A stretch of DNA of 64,000 nucleotides, taken from Sphingobacteriaceae bacterium (GTDB lineage: Bacteria; Bacteroidota; Bacteroidia; Sphingobacteriales; Sphingobacteriaceae). Position numbers and translations under genes: made by a program. The stretch spans positions 66,154 through 130,153 of the forward strand of contig JAGIAD010000007.1 of assembly GCA_017745075.1 (NCBI GenBank), written 5' to 3'. Positions within the stretch are counted from its first letter, which is position 1. Each line of letters opens with the position of its first letter. Shown piece after piece: positions 34,787 to 44,800 of this stretch. The notes beneath the pieces are model-generated. The model saw only the letters and a program-made list of their open reading frames with translations. It made no database searches and had not been told where the DNA came from.

Positions 34787-35581
34787 ATGGCAAAACAGAA
34801 TAGATATGCGCAGATTATCGAGGCAATATTTCTAGCGGCCTTTAACCCTGGAATTACAGAGATTGACTTTACCCGTGAAGAGATTTCAGCCACTGCGGAT
34901 AGATTAAACATCAAACTTCCGAAGAACTTAGGTGATATCCTCTATTCTTTCCGATATCGTAACGCTTTTCCAGAATCAATTGCTCAAACTGCTCACGAAG
35001 GTTTTGAATGGATTATTCGACCAACAGGAAGAGGCATGTATAAATTCGTAATGATAAAGCAGACCTTTTTTGGACCTAGTGAACATTTTGCTATTACAAA
35101 GATCCCAGATGCAACGCCAGGGATTATCTCAAGATATGCGATGAGTGACGAGCAGGCGCTTCTTGCGAAGGTCAGGTACAATAGATTGATAGATATCTTT
35201 ACTGGCCTCGCCTGTTATTCTTTGCAGAACCATTTGCGCACCACAGTGCCTGGAATGGGACAGGTGGAAACCGATGAAGTTTACGTTGGTATAGATAAGC
35301 GTGGCGCACACTATGTGATTCCTGTTCAAGCGAAGGGCAAGACCGACAAGCTTGGGGTTGTACAGATCGAACAAGACTTTGCCATCGGTACATCAAAGTT
35401 CCCCGGGTTAATTTGCAAACCCATTGCAGCCCAGTTTATGGTCAATGGCGATATAGCGCTATTTGAGTTTGAAAAGTCTGATGGAAGTATTGTGATATCA
35501 TCTGAGAAGCATTACCGTCTAGTTGGTGCAGATGAACTTACTATCGAAGAGCTAGAAATATATCAAATAAGAAATATTTGA
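34787..35581 (+). CDS. Restriction endonuclease, PD-(D/E)XK-like with Q-x-K
   Basis: The product is 264 aa. The core reads ETDEVYVGIDKRG followed by HYVIPVQAKGK: acidic residues Glu161, Asp163 and Glu164, then Asp170 and the Gln181-x-Lys183 end of a beta strand. This is the PD-(D/E)XK layout in which Gln replaces the usual Glu, a known variant among type II enzymes. The N-terminal 120 residues (TREEISATADRLNIKLPKN, RYRN) probably contact DNA. It follows the methyltransferase gene by 9 bp. The recognition site cannot be inferred. Confidence 0.72.
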   Translation: MAKQNRYAQIIEAIFLAAFNPGITEIDFTREEISATADRLNIKLPKNLGDILYSFRYRNAFPESIAQTAHEGFEWIIRPTGRGMYKFVMIKQTFFGPSEHFAITKIPDATPGIISRYAMSDEQALLAKVRYNRLIDIFTGLACYSLQNHLRTTVPGMGQVETDEVYVGIDKRGAHYVIPVQAKGKTDKLGVVQIEQDFAIGTSKFPGLICKPIAAQFMVNGDIALFEFEKSDGSIVISSEKHYRLVGADELTIEELEIYQIRNI

Positions 35582-35972
35582 TAATACACCCATTTATCTC
35601 ATTTTTCAATGGCCTTCATATTAGGTAGAAACTCTTTAACAACAATAAGCAAAATCAGATTAGAACAACTCTGTTTCGATATCTTTCCTGATCATTAAAA
35701 TTTTCGACTTTTGTGCTATACATTGTTACACACAACACATAGCATCTCCTCACCCAAAGCGCGTGAGCGGTTACAGCGGCATCCTCCCGCAGGGAGATAC
35801 AGCGGAAGACGCGACCCATCAGGGGCACGCCAAGATGAAAATAAAAAAACAAATAAGGTTTTAGAGGTGAGCCTAATTAAACAAATCAAAACCGTACTTA
35901 AACCACAAATAAAAAACTCATACCCCGTATGGAATCCCCTGCAATTCCGCATCCTATATCAAACCAAAGCCC
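35582..35972. other. Spacer of about 390 bp carrying repeat copy 1
   Basis: No gene is supported. The only long plus-strand frame runs through the repeat at 35761-35830 and then into the start of the next gene in a wrong frame, so it is not credible as a protein. Confidence 0.5.
35761..35830. repeat. 70-bp dispersed repeat, copy 1
   Basis: It is 67/70 identical to 37110-37179. It contains CTCCCGCAGGGAG, a perfect 5-bp hairpin, and two AGCGG-type motifs on either side. GC content is much higher than the surroundings. It ends with AGGGGCACGC. The two copies lie on either side of the 288-aa protein gene in the same orientation. Confidence 0.85.
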
Positions 35973-36839
35973 ATGAAAAACCTGCAATTGATCCTGACCA
36001 ACCCATGCACACAGCAATGGAGCGACATTGAACAGCCAGACGGCAAACATCATTGCAGCAAATGCAAAAAAAACATCGTAGACCTCACCAGCAAATCCGA
36101 TACGGAACTGGCAGACTTTTTCAAACACAAAAGTGATCACGTATGCGGACGCCTGCTCGCCAGCCAGATGAACCGCGACCTGATCCTGCCCCCCGCAAAG
36201 ATCGGCTGGCAATGGCTCATGCCACTTGCCCTGGCCGCACTGGCCATCAGCCCGGCCCAGGCACAAAAAACAAAACCGGCAGTAGTACGAACCGAAGGAC
36301 AGCACAAAGACACCAATGAAACCACACCATCATCGGCCAGCCTCCCCACAATACAAATCACCATAAAAGGAACAGTAGTTGACCAGACCAGCGGGAAAGC
36401 ACTTGCCGGCGTCAAAGTCAGGCGGATGGGAGAAGAAGACATACTGGCCATCACAGGTTCCCTTGGCAGATTTGAGCTAAACCTGGCTGATCACGATAAG
36501 CTATCCAAATTCATATTTAACCTGCCAGGCTACACCCCCATTGAGACCTACCTAGATGACAACATCGTAATCAAATTAATCGCCGAGAAAAGGATCATGC
36601 TCGGCGGTATATCGACAATCTCCCTGAACAGATCACCGCTTTATCTGATCAGCGCCGGTAATAAAAGCTGTACAATTGAAGCCTCGAAAATAGGTGAGCT
36701 CTCCCCGGACTGGATTGAAAAAATAGAAATACTGAAGGATGCAAGTGCTACGGCAATGTACGGCGCAAAAGGCGCTAACGGCGTGATACTGATCGAAATC
36801 AAAAAAGCCTACAGGAAAAAGATCAGGTTTTCAAAATGA
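35973..36839 (+). CDS. Membrane protein with N-terminal Cys cluster, carboxypeptidase-regulatory domain and TonB-plug tail
   Basis: The product is 288 aa. The N-terminus has Cys12, Cys28, Cys31 and Cys58 (NPCTQQW, HHCSKCKKNIVDL, DHVCGRL), a zinc-ribbon-like layout common at the start of Bacteroidota regulatory proteins. A membrane segment (about 79-97) is followed by a carboxypeptidase-regulatory-like domain (about 127-190) and a tail (WIEKIEILKDASATAMYG, ANGVILIEIKK, residues about 245-278) like the SusC plug. There is no barrel, so it is not a transporter. It may talk to TonB receptors from the inner membrane. It stands between the two 70-bp repeats. Confidence 0.75.
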   Translation: MKNLQLILTNPCTQQWSDIEQPDGKHHCSKCKKNIVDLTSKSDTELADFFKHKSDHVCGRLLASQMNRDLILPPAKIGWQWLMPLALAALAISPAQAQKTKPAVVRTEGQHKDTNETTPSSASLPTIQITIKGTVVDQTSGKALAGVKVRRMGEEDILAITGSLGRFELNLADHDKLSKFIFNLPGYTPIETYLDDNIVIKLIAEKRIMLGGISTISLNRSPLYLISAGNKSCTIEASKIGELSPDWIEKIEILKDASATAMYGAKGANGVILIEIKKAYRKKIRFSK

Positions 36840-37109
36840 ACACGATCCGATAAACTGCCAGATATTCTTTCCCAATATTGAGGTTCAATCAAAAGCCCAA
36901 ACCAGGAAGAAAAAACAGCAACAAGTCTCAGACCCGTTCCACTTGCAGCACAGTTCTGCGAATGCCAAAAAATGCCAGACAGCTAGAGCAGAAAAAGCAC
37001 CTTTCAGTCGGGACCATTAAGACATAAGGGTCTGGTTCTCTGTCTGACAAATAACCCGGAAAGTCAGAAGGCCATGAAATTTAAACATTAACAGTCTTCA
37101 TCAATAGCT

Positions 37110-37179
37110 GCGCGAGCGGTTGCAGCGGCATCCTCCCGCAGGGAGATACAGCGGAAGACGCGACCCACCAGGGGCACGC
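37110..37179. repeat. 70-bp dispersed repeat, copy 2
   Basis: It differs from copy 1 (35761-35830) at three positions: GCGCGAG versus GCGTGAG, GGTTGC versus GGTTAC, and CCCACC versus CCCATC. Same orientation, 1.35 kb away. Confidence 0.85.
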
Positions 37180-37680
37180 AAAAAAAACCAACAAGTCTTC
37201 CAAAAGCACAAAACCTTAACAGCACGCGTAAAAACAAAAACAATCCTACACCTCACCAACCATGCCACACTTCCCGGTATCCGGCAGCCTTCCCCTAAAG
37301 TTTAAACATTGCATGACAGCTTTCGAAGATCAACGCCTTCATACCGCAGCAACTCCCTCCACCATTAAACCAAATCAAGATCCGCCCATTGATCAACATT
37401 ACCTACGCCTTCCAACACCTTCTCCATGACAAACTACAAATTCTATCAGGGCGTGCTTTAAAGCACCTCCAGCACACCTTAAGACACTTGCGATAATAAC
37501 ATCAATCCAAAGACAAGAACACCGGGCTTAAAAGCGCTAAAAATCAACCGACTGCACACTTTAAACAATAATCAGTGCACATTTTGGAGCAAAATGAGTC
37601 GTCACTATAAAAAAGAACAAGTGGTCATCCTACTTGTAATTTTAAAAGCATGTTTAATACAGAAGTAAAAAAATAAATGG

Positions 37681-37808
37681 GCTTTATAATATTTGCTATA
37701 AATTACTCAGAGCAAACCATCAACAAGAACACTCTTGTTTGCAAAAATTTATAAAATAAAAAACTGCAGCCGGCATCCACCATACTGCAGTTCAATCATC
37801 AACTAACT
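37681..37808. repeat. Segment A of a diverged intergenic repeat (partner at 56.8 kb)
   Basis: It aligns by eye along its length with 56811-56935 (shared TATAATATT.GCT.TAAATTA, GCAAACCATCAA, CTGCAGC.GGCATC and AACTAACT). Both lie downstream of minus-strand SusC/SusD operons. Confidence 0.6.
37741..37792 (-). terminator. Intrinsic terminator of the 45.5-37.9 kb operon
   Basis: Read on the minus strand, AACTGCAG (37792-37785) and CTGCAGTT (37769-37762) pair as an 8-bp stem around a 15-nt loop, followed by TTTTTTATTTTA. It lies 69 bp after the stop of the 55-aa ORF. Confidence 0.75.
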
Positions 37809-37860
37809 TGGGTCTTAAATTCCTTTTTAGTATTTACTCAATTTAAAAATTCGTTGCTTT

Positions 37861-38028
37861 TTAAGTATTTAAGTAAGAAATAGTCCAGCTTATATGCAAA
37901 AAGATAGATAGTACCATGAGTCCTTTAGAAAGACGGAGCTGATTACTTGTTTTATGCATATACAAACCCATTGCCGACATGACCATAGCACATATAAAAA
38001 TGAATATGAATGCAAGTATTCTAATCAT
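37861..38028 (-). CDS. Small two-helix membrane protein (55 aa) ending the SusCD operon
   Basis: The ATG at 38028 lies 37 bp after the DUF4302 stop. Its 55 codons give MIRILAFIFIFICAMVMSAM, a polar loop (YMHKTSNQLRLSKG) and a second membrane segment (LMVLSIFLHISWTISYL). The composition, position and terminator just downstream argue for a real last gene of the operon. No family is recognised. It might be an inner-membrane accessory. Confidence 0.5.
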   Translation of the reverse strand: MIRILAFIFIFICAMVMSAMGLYMHKTSNQLRLSKGLMVLSIFLHISWTISYLNT

Positions 38029-38065
38029 ATTACTTAAAACCTTTTATTTTTTAATGTTGCATGCG

Positions 38066-39379
38066 TTACTGTAATGAACCAGTAAACGTAAAATCCGGGT
38101 TTTCTACACTTTTAAACTGGCCTAAAATCACCTTGGTAGTTGGGTGTGCAAAATAATCTAAGGTAAAGGTATCGGCCGTTAATCTTTCGGTTAAAAGTGG
38201 AACCATAGCGCTTTCTATAATCGCGCCATTTCCATTAGGACTTACATAAGACGGATCTTTGGTAAACTTATAAACCCCCAAACTGGTCTTGGTATAATCA
38301 TACCCGAAATACGCATAAAATTGCCTTGTACCCTGGGGTATCCCAACCGTTAACACCACTTTTTTTGTATCGTTATTAAAGTCAAATTTCAGGGTTTCCA
38401 GCTTTAAGCTATAAGGTAATTTGGCGGCTGTTGCCCTTCTGGTAACAAAATCAGTCCCCCAACCGGGATAAGTGGTTTGATTTGGAACGGTTAAGCTTTT
38501 ATATTTTGTTCCAATTAAAAGATGCAAAGGCGTTAGTGGTGTTGTCGAGACCAAAACCTCAACCTTATCTCCTTTTGAGGTAATTGCAAATAATTTTTGA
38601 TTGGTTTTATCCCATTCAAAACCAACAAAAGTACGACCGGCGTACACTACTGGTAAATTTGAAATACCTGGCGTAGAAAATGCAAAAAACTGTTCGGCCG
38701 ATACAAAAATATTGTCTTCTACCGTCGAAAAGCTCACTTTTCTGTTCACAGCATCTGTATTTATTAATATCTGAACCTTTTTATTGGCATCCTTTTCATC
38801 AGGTATATACAAATAGGGATTTGCCTTTAAATAATTACTTAAACCATCTATCCCACTCTTGGTGTAAAAATTTTTATCGGCAGCTGTGGCCTTAACCAGG
38901 CTTAACCGGGTTAGCCTTCTCTTGCCTGTTAGTTTTAAGGTGTCGCCTACCTGCTCTTTAATTTCAAACTCGGTATCAGAACCAAAGCCCAAACCTGGTT
39001 TACCACCTTTATTTGAATTGGGATCTATTAATACATCTAAATAATTATCAGTATCGAAAATTAAAGTGGTAGCCATTACCTTTTTAAGCCGGTAAGTACT
39101 GGTTTGTTCGGTATTAAAACTGTTGTCATCAAAATCCGATCGTATGGTTAGTACATTATTTTCTTTAAAGTTGATGTAAAAGCTATAATCTCCTTTTACC
39201 TCGCTGGTGTATACATGTGCTACCCAGCCATTGGTACTTTGAATCAGCTCATTGCTCAACTTTTGCAGTTCCTTGCCTGCCCGTTCTTCGGGTTTTTCAT
39301 TGTCTATAAGCGTTTGATCTTTTTTACAAGCCTGCAAAAAAAACAACGCAAAAAAACTCATTATTACTATTTTTTTCAT
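38066..39379 (-). CDS. DUF4302-family lipoprotein
   Basis: I chose the ATG at 39379 (437 aa), which gives a lipoprotein signal (MSFFALFFLQAC, then KKDQ); the longer frame has no signal. The body begins with QSTNGWVAHVYTSEVKGDYSFY, a phrase characteristic of DUF4302, and is beta-rich. DUF4302 proteins of Bacteroidota are usually encoded beside SusC, SusD and a putative zinc metallopeptidase, exactly as here. Function unknown; a surface-exposed binding protein is likely. Confidence 0.75.
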   Translation of the reverse strand: MKKIVIMSFFALFFLQACKKDQTLIDNEKPEERAGKELQKLSNELIQSTNGWVAHVYTSEVKGDYSFYINFKENNVLTIRSDFDDNSFNTEQTSTYRLKKVMATTLIFDTDNYLDVLIDPNSNKGGKPGLGFGSDTEFEIKEQVGDTLKLTGKRRLTRLSLVKATAADKNFYTKSGIDGLSNYLKANPYLYIPDEKDANKKVQILINTDAVNRKVSFSTVEDNIFVSAEQFFAFSTPGISNLPVVYAGRTFVGFEWDKTNQKLFAITSKGDKVEVLVSTTPLTPLHLLIGTKYKSLTVPNQTTYPGWGTDFVTRRATAAKLPYSLKLETLKFDFNNDTKKVVLTVGIPQGTRQFYAYFGYDYTKTSLGVYKFTKDPSYVSPNGNGAIIESAMVPLLTERLTADTFTLDYFAHPTTKVILGQFKSVENPDFTFTGSLQ

Positions 39380-39513
39380 TAGTATGTAGTTATTAATGGT
39401 TATGAAACCATGATCAGCCACCATTATTTTGTTTTATAGTAAGGCACATAATGGTTTCATTTTATTACCTGTTTAAATTTAATCCTGGTTTAACGGTTTA
39501 AATCTGTTGAATA

Positions 39514-40350
39514 TCAAATGGATTTCTTTACGGCATCTTGCAAAACCCTGAAATCTATACCATAGCTGATTTGGAAATAATCAACCACCATCTGTTCTTT
39601 TTTTCTCAGCTTCACACCTGCATCGGCAGACACACTTTTAACTTTGCTATCAAAAGCAGTTTGTCCCTCTACCAGTAAAAAAGAAACCATTTCGGCAAAA
39701 TCTTCCATTTTACTTTTTCTCGAATAACGTGAAATAAAGCCCATATTATCGGCGTTGGCCTGCGATTCCCTAACCCAGCTGTCGCCAATATAATTGTTAG
39801 AAATGGCATCATATCCTTCGGGCACCGGAATGGTTTGATTTAAAATGTGGGTAAATTCATGGTGGATCACATGCATCATTTGAATTACGGCTGCCTTATT
39901 ATTAGGATCAAAATCATTTAATACAAACAGGTTAATTTGCCTGCCTGCATCAGCATTACCAGCGGCCTCGGCCGTATTGTCAATAGCCCTGTACAAAGCG
40001 CCACCAAACAGGCCAAATTCTTTGGGTACGCGCGGCATAAAAAAGTTTTTGCCTGCCACATCTATATAAGGATTGATAAAACCCTTGCGCACCAGCTCCA
40101 TTACTGGCTTTACTTTATCTTCTCTTACAGGTGTAGAATACCTATCGACAGCCAGTTGAAAGCTATCAAAACGGTACAATACTTCTATATTATATACATT
40201 TAAAAAATTTAGCCTTAGCCATTCGTCTGTATCATTGCCCTTGTAGCCATCTAAAATAGATTTGCTTAAATCAACATTTAAGGCCTTTTCTTTTTTGCAG
40301 GATATCAGTATTACGCCCAGTATCCATGCACATAAAAATATTTTTTTCAT
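39514..40350 (-). CDS. Putative zinc-binding metallopeptidase lipoprotein
   Basis: The product is 278 aa with lipoprotein signal (LGVILISC, Cys18). The zinc motif HEFTH (His164, Glu165, His168) lies in IHHEFTHILNQ, and the downstream DSWVRESQANADNMGF may give the third ligand. This matches the Peptidase_Mx1-type putative zinc-binding metallopeptidases of Bacteroidota. It starts 4 bp after the SusD stop. With SusC/SusD and DUF4302 it suggests that the locus takes up peptides or glycoproteins rather than plain sugars. Confidence 0.82.
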   Translation of the reverse strand: MKKIFLCAWILGVILISCKKEKALNVDLSKSILDGYKGNDTDEWLRLNFLNVYNIEVLYRFDSFQLAVDRYSTPVREDKVKPVMELVRKGFINPYIDVAGKNFFMPRVPKEFGLFGGALYRAIDNTAEAAGNADAGRQINLFVLNDFDPNNKAAVIQMMHVIHHEFTHILNQTIPVPEGYDAISNNYIGDSWVRESQANADNMGFISRYSRKSKMEDFAEMVSFLLVEGQTAFDSKVKSVSADAGVKLRKKEQMVVDYFQISYGIDFRVLQDAVKKSI

Positions 40351-40354
40351 TGGT

Positions 40355-41863
40355 TTATCTTGGGTTAAGCTCCAACCCTGCTTTTTTTACAGGTTGTGGC
40401 AATTGAAAAACTCTTCTCGGATCGTCTTTGGTAAGTTCAAGCGTTTTAATCAGCTTGTTATTTTCATCTACCAAAGTATGTTTAATGGTAAGGCCATAAC
40501 GGTTTAAATCAAACCAGCGCAATCCTTCCTGCATAAATTCGGCCCGTTTTAAATCCAATATCGTGTTAATTAAACCCTGCTTCTGATCTTGCGTATTGTA
40601 ATAGGTAGCAATTTTAGCCAGTGTCACTTCATTGGTTGATGCATTATAATTCCTTATCCGTGTGCTTAAAAACAGATTGATGTCTTTTAAAGCCAAATCG
40701 TACTGGTTACTTTGCACATAAGCTTCGGCACGGTTCATCAATAACTCATCAGCGGTTAATAACGGAACCATTACATAAGGCTGCCCGAAACCTGATCCGA
40801 TTTTTGATTCGAAAAACAATTCTTTAAACTTATTGGTGGTAATTAACGGATAGATGTATTGATTGCCCCTATACGTATAGCTTCCACCCGAAATGTTTTT
40901 CCCTTCCAGTATCGTATTTCGAGCGTAATTGCCCATACCATAACGGATGTAAAAATTTCTTGCCCAAAGGGAAGAAGATTCACCGATTAATAAGTTTGAA
41001 TTTTGAGAAGACTGCGTAAACATGATGTTGAAGGCATCATCAGTTGCATTAATATAGGTGGTGTTCCATGGCCTTAACAATCCTTTTGTTTGGGTATCGC
41101 CTGTTAATACTTTAGCCGCAGAAGCTATAACCTTATCAAATTCGCCTTTAAAGAGGTAAAACCGGGCGGCAAAAGCATTGGCCGCATTAGTGGTAAAGTG
41201 ATACTTGGGCACTTTATAAATAGAGTTATCAATTAAGGGTAAACCCTCAGTTAAATCCTGTTCTATTTTTTGATAGATGCCTTCTACAGTTCCTCTTTGA
41301 TAGCTGCCTTGCACTACCTTTTCAACTTCGGTTACGTAAGGCACACCCATTGAGTTGTTTGCACCACCCGGCGCAAATGTTTTGGCGTATAAACTTACCA
41401 GCATAAAGTGGGCGTAGGCACGGGCCACCAGTGCTTCTCCCTTATAGGGCAAAAGATCGCGCTCGTTGGGATGTTTGTTGATGTAATCTAAGGCCAGGTT
41501 GGCAGAAGCAATGGCCTTATAACAAGCCGCCCAGTAAAAATCGGTGCTGCCTTGTGCCTCCTGCGAGCCGGATACAAAATCTTCGAACATGTAGTTTTTA
41601 ACAAAACTGGGTTCGCTACCGCCCAAAGAATAGTAAGTAGCAGGCCCTTTATCTTCTACATTATCAGATGAAAGTTCGGTAAAGGCTAAGTAATCTGCTT
41701 TTGGATAGGCCGAAGTTAGCAGCTGCGCTAATTTTTCTTTTGAGTTTAGTTGTGTACGTAAATCGGGTCCGTGCTCTAAAAACTTTTTGCAGCCGGTTCC
41801 ACAGGTACCCATAAATATAAAAATGATGATACCGATATATTGATTAAATTTTATAGTCTTCAT
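40355..41863 (-). CDS. SusD/RagB-family surface lipoprotein
   Basis: The product is 502 aa with a lipoprotein signal (MGTCGTGC, then KKFLEHGPD). TPR-like helices (VARAYAHFMLVSLYAKTF, about residues 140-157) and the C-terminal LDLKRAEFMQEGLRWFDLNR phrase are SusD hallmarks. It starts 3 bp after the SusC stop and precedes the metallopeptidase gene. It should cap the SusC barrel on the cell surface and bind its ligand. Confidence 0.93.
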   Translation of the reverse strand: MKTIKFNQYIGIIIFIFMGTCGTGCKKFLEHGPDLRTQLNSKEKLAQLLTSAYPKADYLAFTELSSDNVEDKGPATYYSLGGSEPSFVKNYMFEDFVSGSQEAQGSTDFYWAACYKAIASANLALDYINKHPNERDLLPYKGEALVARAYAHFMLVSLYAKTFAPGGANNSMGVPYVTEVEKVVQGSYQRGTVEGIYQKIEQDLTEGLPLIDNSIYKVPKYHFTTNAANAFAARFYLFKGEFDKVIASAAKVLTGDTQTKGLLRPWNTTYINATDDAFNIMFTQSSQNSNLLIGESSSLWARNFYIRYGMGNYARNTILEGKNISGGSYTYRGNQYIYPLITTNKFKELFFESKIGSGFGQPYVMVPLLTADELLMNRAEAYVQSNQYDLALKDINLFLSTRIRNYNASTNEVTLAKIATYYNTQDQKQGLINTILDLKRAEFMQEGLRWFDLNRYGLTIKHTLVDENNKLIKTLELTKDDPRRVFQLPQPVKKAGLELNPR

Positions 41864-41866
41864 TTC

Positions 41867-44800
41867 TTAAAATCCTAATTTGAGTGAAAGAGAATATTGA
41901 CGTGGAATTGGCAATGCTACCCCGCCTGCCCCGAAAAACTCCGGGTCCTGCCCGTTTAATCTTTTATCAGAATAAATAAGCCAGATATTATTGCCTGCCA
42001 AACCAATTGAACCGTTAGTTGCGCCAATTCGTTTTGCCCATTCTTTGGGCAACTGATAGATAAACATAACCTGTTTTAAGCGGGCAAAACCACCGTCGGC
42101 CACCCTGGCGCTCGAATAATTGTAGGCATTGTAAGGTTTGGTAGAGCCATCTAAATTGCCAATAATGTAACGATCGGCAATGGATGGTATATTGGTTACG
42201 AGTTCATCGCCCGGGCTTACCCAGCGGCGAAGAAAATCGTTTGATGTTGCTGAGAGATCACTGTAAGTATCACTAAAGCTTGGGTTTAACCGCACTTTAT
42301 TTCCCGCGCTAAAGGTAACCAGTGCTGAGAATGAAAAGTTACCATAGGTAAACCGGTTTGAAAAGCCGCCGGTAATTTTAGGATCTACCTGACCTTCGTA
42401 CTTTAAGTACTGTAAGTCCTGGCTTTGAAAATATACTTTGCGTACCTGTCTTTCTCCTTTTTCGTTAATAAAAGTTGGCAAACCTGTATCGTGCTCTAAA
42501 CCATCAAACTGAATGGAAAACAGCGCTCTTTGCGGGTAACCCAGCCTGGCCCCACCATTTGGAGTGATCAGGTTAAAAATAGATGGACTGTATTCTAAAT
42601 TGGTGATCTCGCTTTTGTTGTAACCAAAATTTAAATTGGTACTCCATTTAAATTTATCGTTGTTAATTACTTTAGCATTTAAGGTTAGCTCAATCCCCCT
42701 CGATTTCATATCGGCATAATTGGCTGCTTTTAAACTCTGGCCACCAATACCCGCCGTTGGTAAAAAGCCAATTAAATCAAAGGCATTACGGCGATAAAAA
42801 TCAACCGATAAACTGATCCTGTCTTTTAAAAAGCCCAGGTCTAATCCTAAATCCAGTTCGTGTTGTTTCTCCCAGGTTAGCTCACTGTTTTCTAAACCAT
42901 CAATATAGATGGAAGATTCTTTATTAACCACATCGGCTCTTCTGGTGGTTTGATTACGCAAAATAATAGAAGAGTTGGTTGCACGCCCCAGACTTGCTGT
43001 TAAACCATAGGTAGCACGTAGGGTTGTACGGCTTAGGATACTTTGTTGTTTAAAAAATGCTTCTTCGTGCATGTTCCAGGCACCGGAAATGTTCCAGGTT
43101 GGTAACCAGCGAGCGGTTCTAGATTCGCCTAAAAGATTAGAACCATCATAACGCCCGGTAGCATTTATACTATATTTTCCTTGATAGGAGTAGGCAGCAC
43201 GAGCCATATAATTAAAATAACGTTCGTAACTATAATCCATACCGTAAGGAAAAGAGTTGGCTTCCAGAGCCTGCTTATAATATTCAGGGATAATAAAAGG
43301 TACCCCGCCACGATCAAACTGGTAACCAATACCGTTATTATAACGACTTTGTTTATCTATAGAACGCAGTTCTACCGCAGCAAAGGCATTAAACAAATGA
43401 TCTTGATTAAAAACCTTATCGTATTCAACCGAATGGCGCATATAATAATTTGTTAAGCCATTGTAAGTAGTATTATAAAAACCACCTTCGGGCAATACAA
43501 CCATTGGCAAACTGCCTGGTTTATCCGGGTTTTTATATAAAAACCGGTTGTTTTCTATTACCGCCTGACTGCCATAAGCCCTGTAGGCATTGGCTGCATT
43601 AGAATATTCGGTTATGCTGTGTTCCTGATCAGATTTAACATAACGGTAAGCACCATCAAAAGAATATTTCAGGTTTTTGGTAATCTTGTATTTCAAGCCA
43701 CCCTGTACTTTAAGGTCTACCAAAGTTGTTCTGATCTTATTGTTTTCAAGTTCGGTTAAAATGTTAAACGGCGTATAGTTTTGGATAAAAAATTCGCGTT
43801 TACCATTTTCATCATAAGGGGTTAAAGTACGGCTAGTATTTAAGGCATAATTAAATGGATTAATGTCAAAATCGCGGTTTACCTGTCCGGTTACGACGTT
43901 GTTATCCTGATTTACTGTACCTGGGCTACGCTGATCTCTGATGGAACCGGCCGTAATCAGCTCGATTTGTAATTTATCATTTAAATCAAATGTTCCACGC
44001 AAACCTCCGGTAAAGCGTTTAACACCATCACCAACTGTCCATCCGCTATCATTTAAAAAACTGGTTGAGGCATAAAACTTTGATTTTGCTGTACCTGCTG
44101 TAATACTCAAAGAATGATCCTGCATGAGCGAATTGCGAAACAGCACATCAAACCAATCAGTATTGGCATTGGCATAACGGTTTAAAAATTGCGTACGGTT
44201 AAAGGCATCGTTTTTTAAGGCAAACTGCGAAGTCTGGGGGTCATAATTATACATTAAATCGTACATTTTACGGTATACCCCACCATTGGCCCCGGTTGAT
44301 ACACTTGGATGATTTAACCAGCCTTTATTCTGCATATCCAAGTATACCTGCATCTGATCGGCAGAGTTCATAATATCAAACTGGTTGTAATTGGGCTTTA
44401 AAAAGGTGGTAAAGTTGCCGCTATAAGATACCTGGGCGTTACCATCGGTATTTCTACCCTTTTTGGTGGTTACCACCACAACACCGTTCATCGCCCTAGC
44501 TCCATACACCGCCGTTGCTGCTGCATCTCTTAAAATTTCAAAGCTTTCGATGTCGTCAGCGTTTAGTCCTGCTATAGAAGAACCGATTAACGTGCTGGCA
44601 TCGCCGGTTGAAAGTTGTTCGTTAGAAATGTTAACAATATCTTCTAAAATAATTCCGTCTACTACCCATAGTGGTTTATTATCGCCATTAAGCGAGGTTG
44701 CACCACGGATTCTGATTTTAGGCGCCGCTCCAAATGTACCCGAAACGTTTTGAACCGATACACCTGCTACCTGCCCTTCCAGCATCCGGCTTACATCAGG

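Larger units (their letters stand above)
36840..37860. other. Spacer of about 1 kb holding repeat copy 2, a dispersed segment and a terminator
   Basis: No gene is supported in this stretch; short frames have no protein-like character. It holds the second 70-bp repeat at 37110-37179, a roughly 125-bp segment shared with 56.8 kb, and the minus-strand terminator at 37741-37792. Confidence 0.5.

Noticed and set aside
35711..36031. 106-aa frame through the first 70-bp repeat, and the 61-aa frame through the second (37120-37305)
   Set aside because: Both derive their similarity from the repeat itself, diverge completely after it, and the first runs into the 288-aa gene in another frame.
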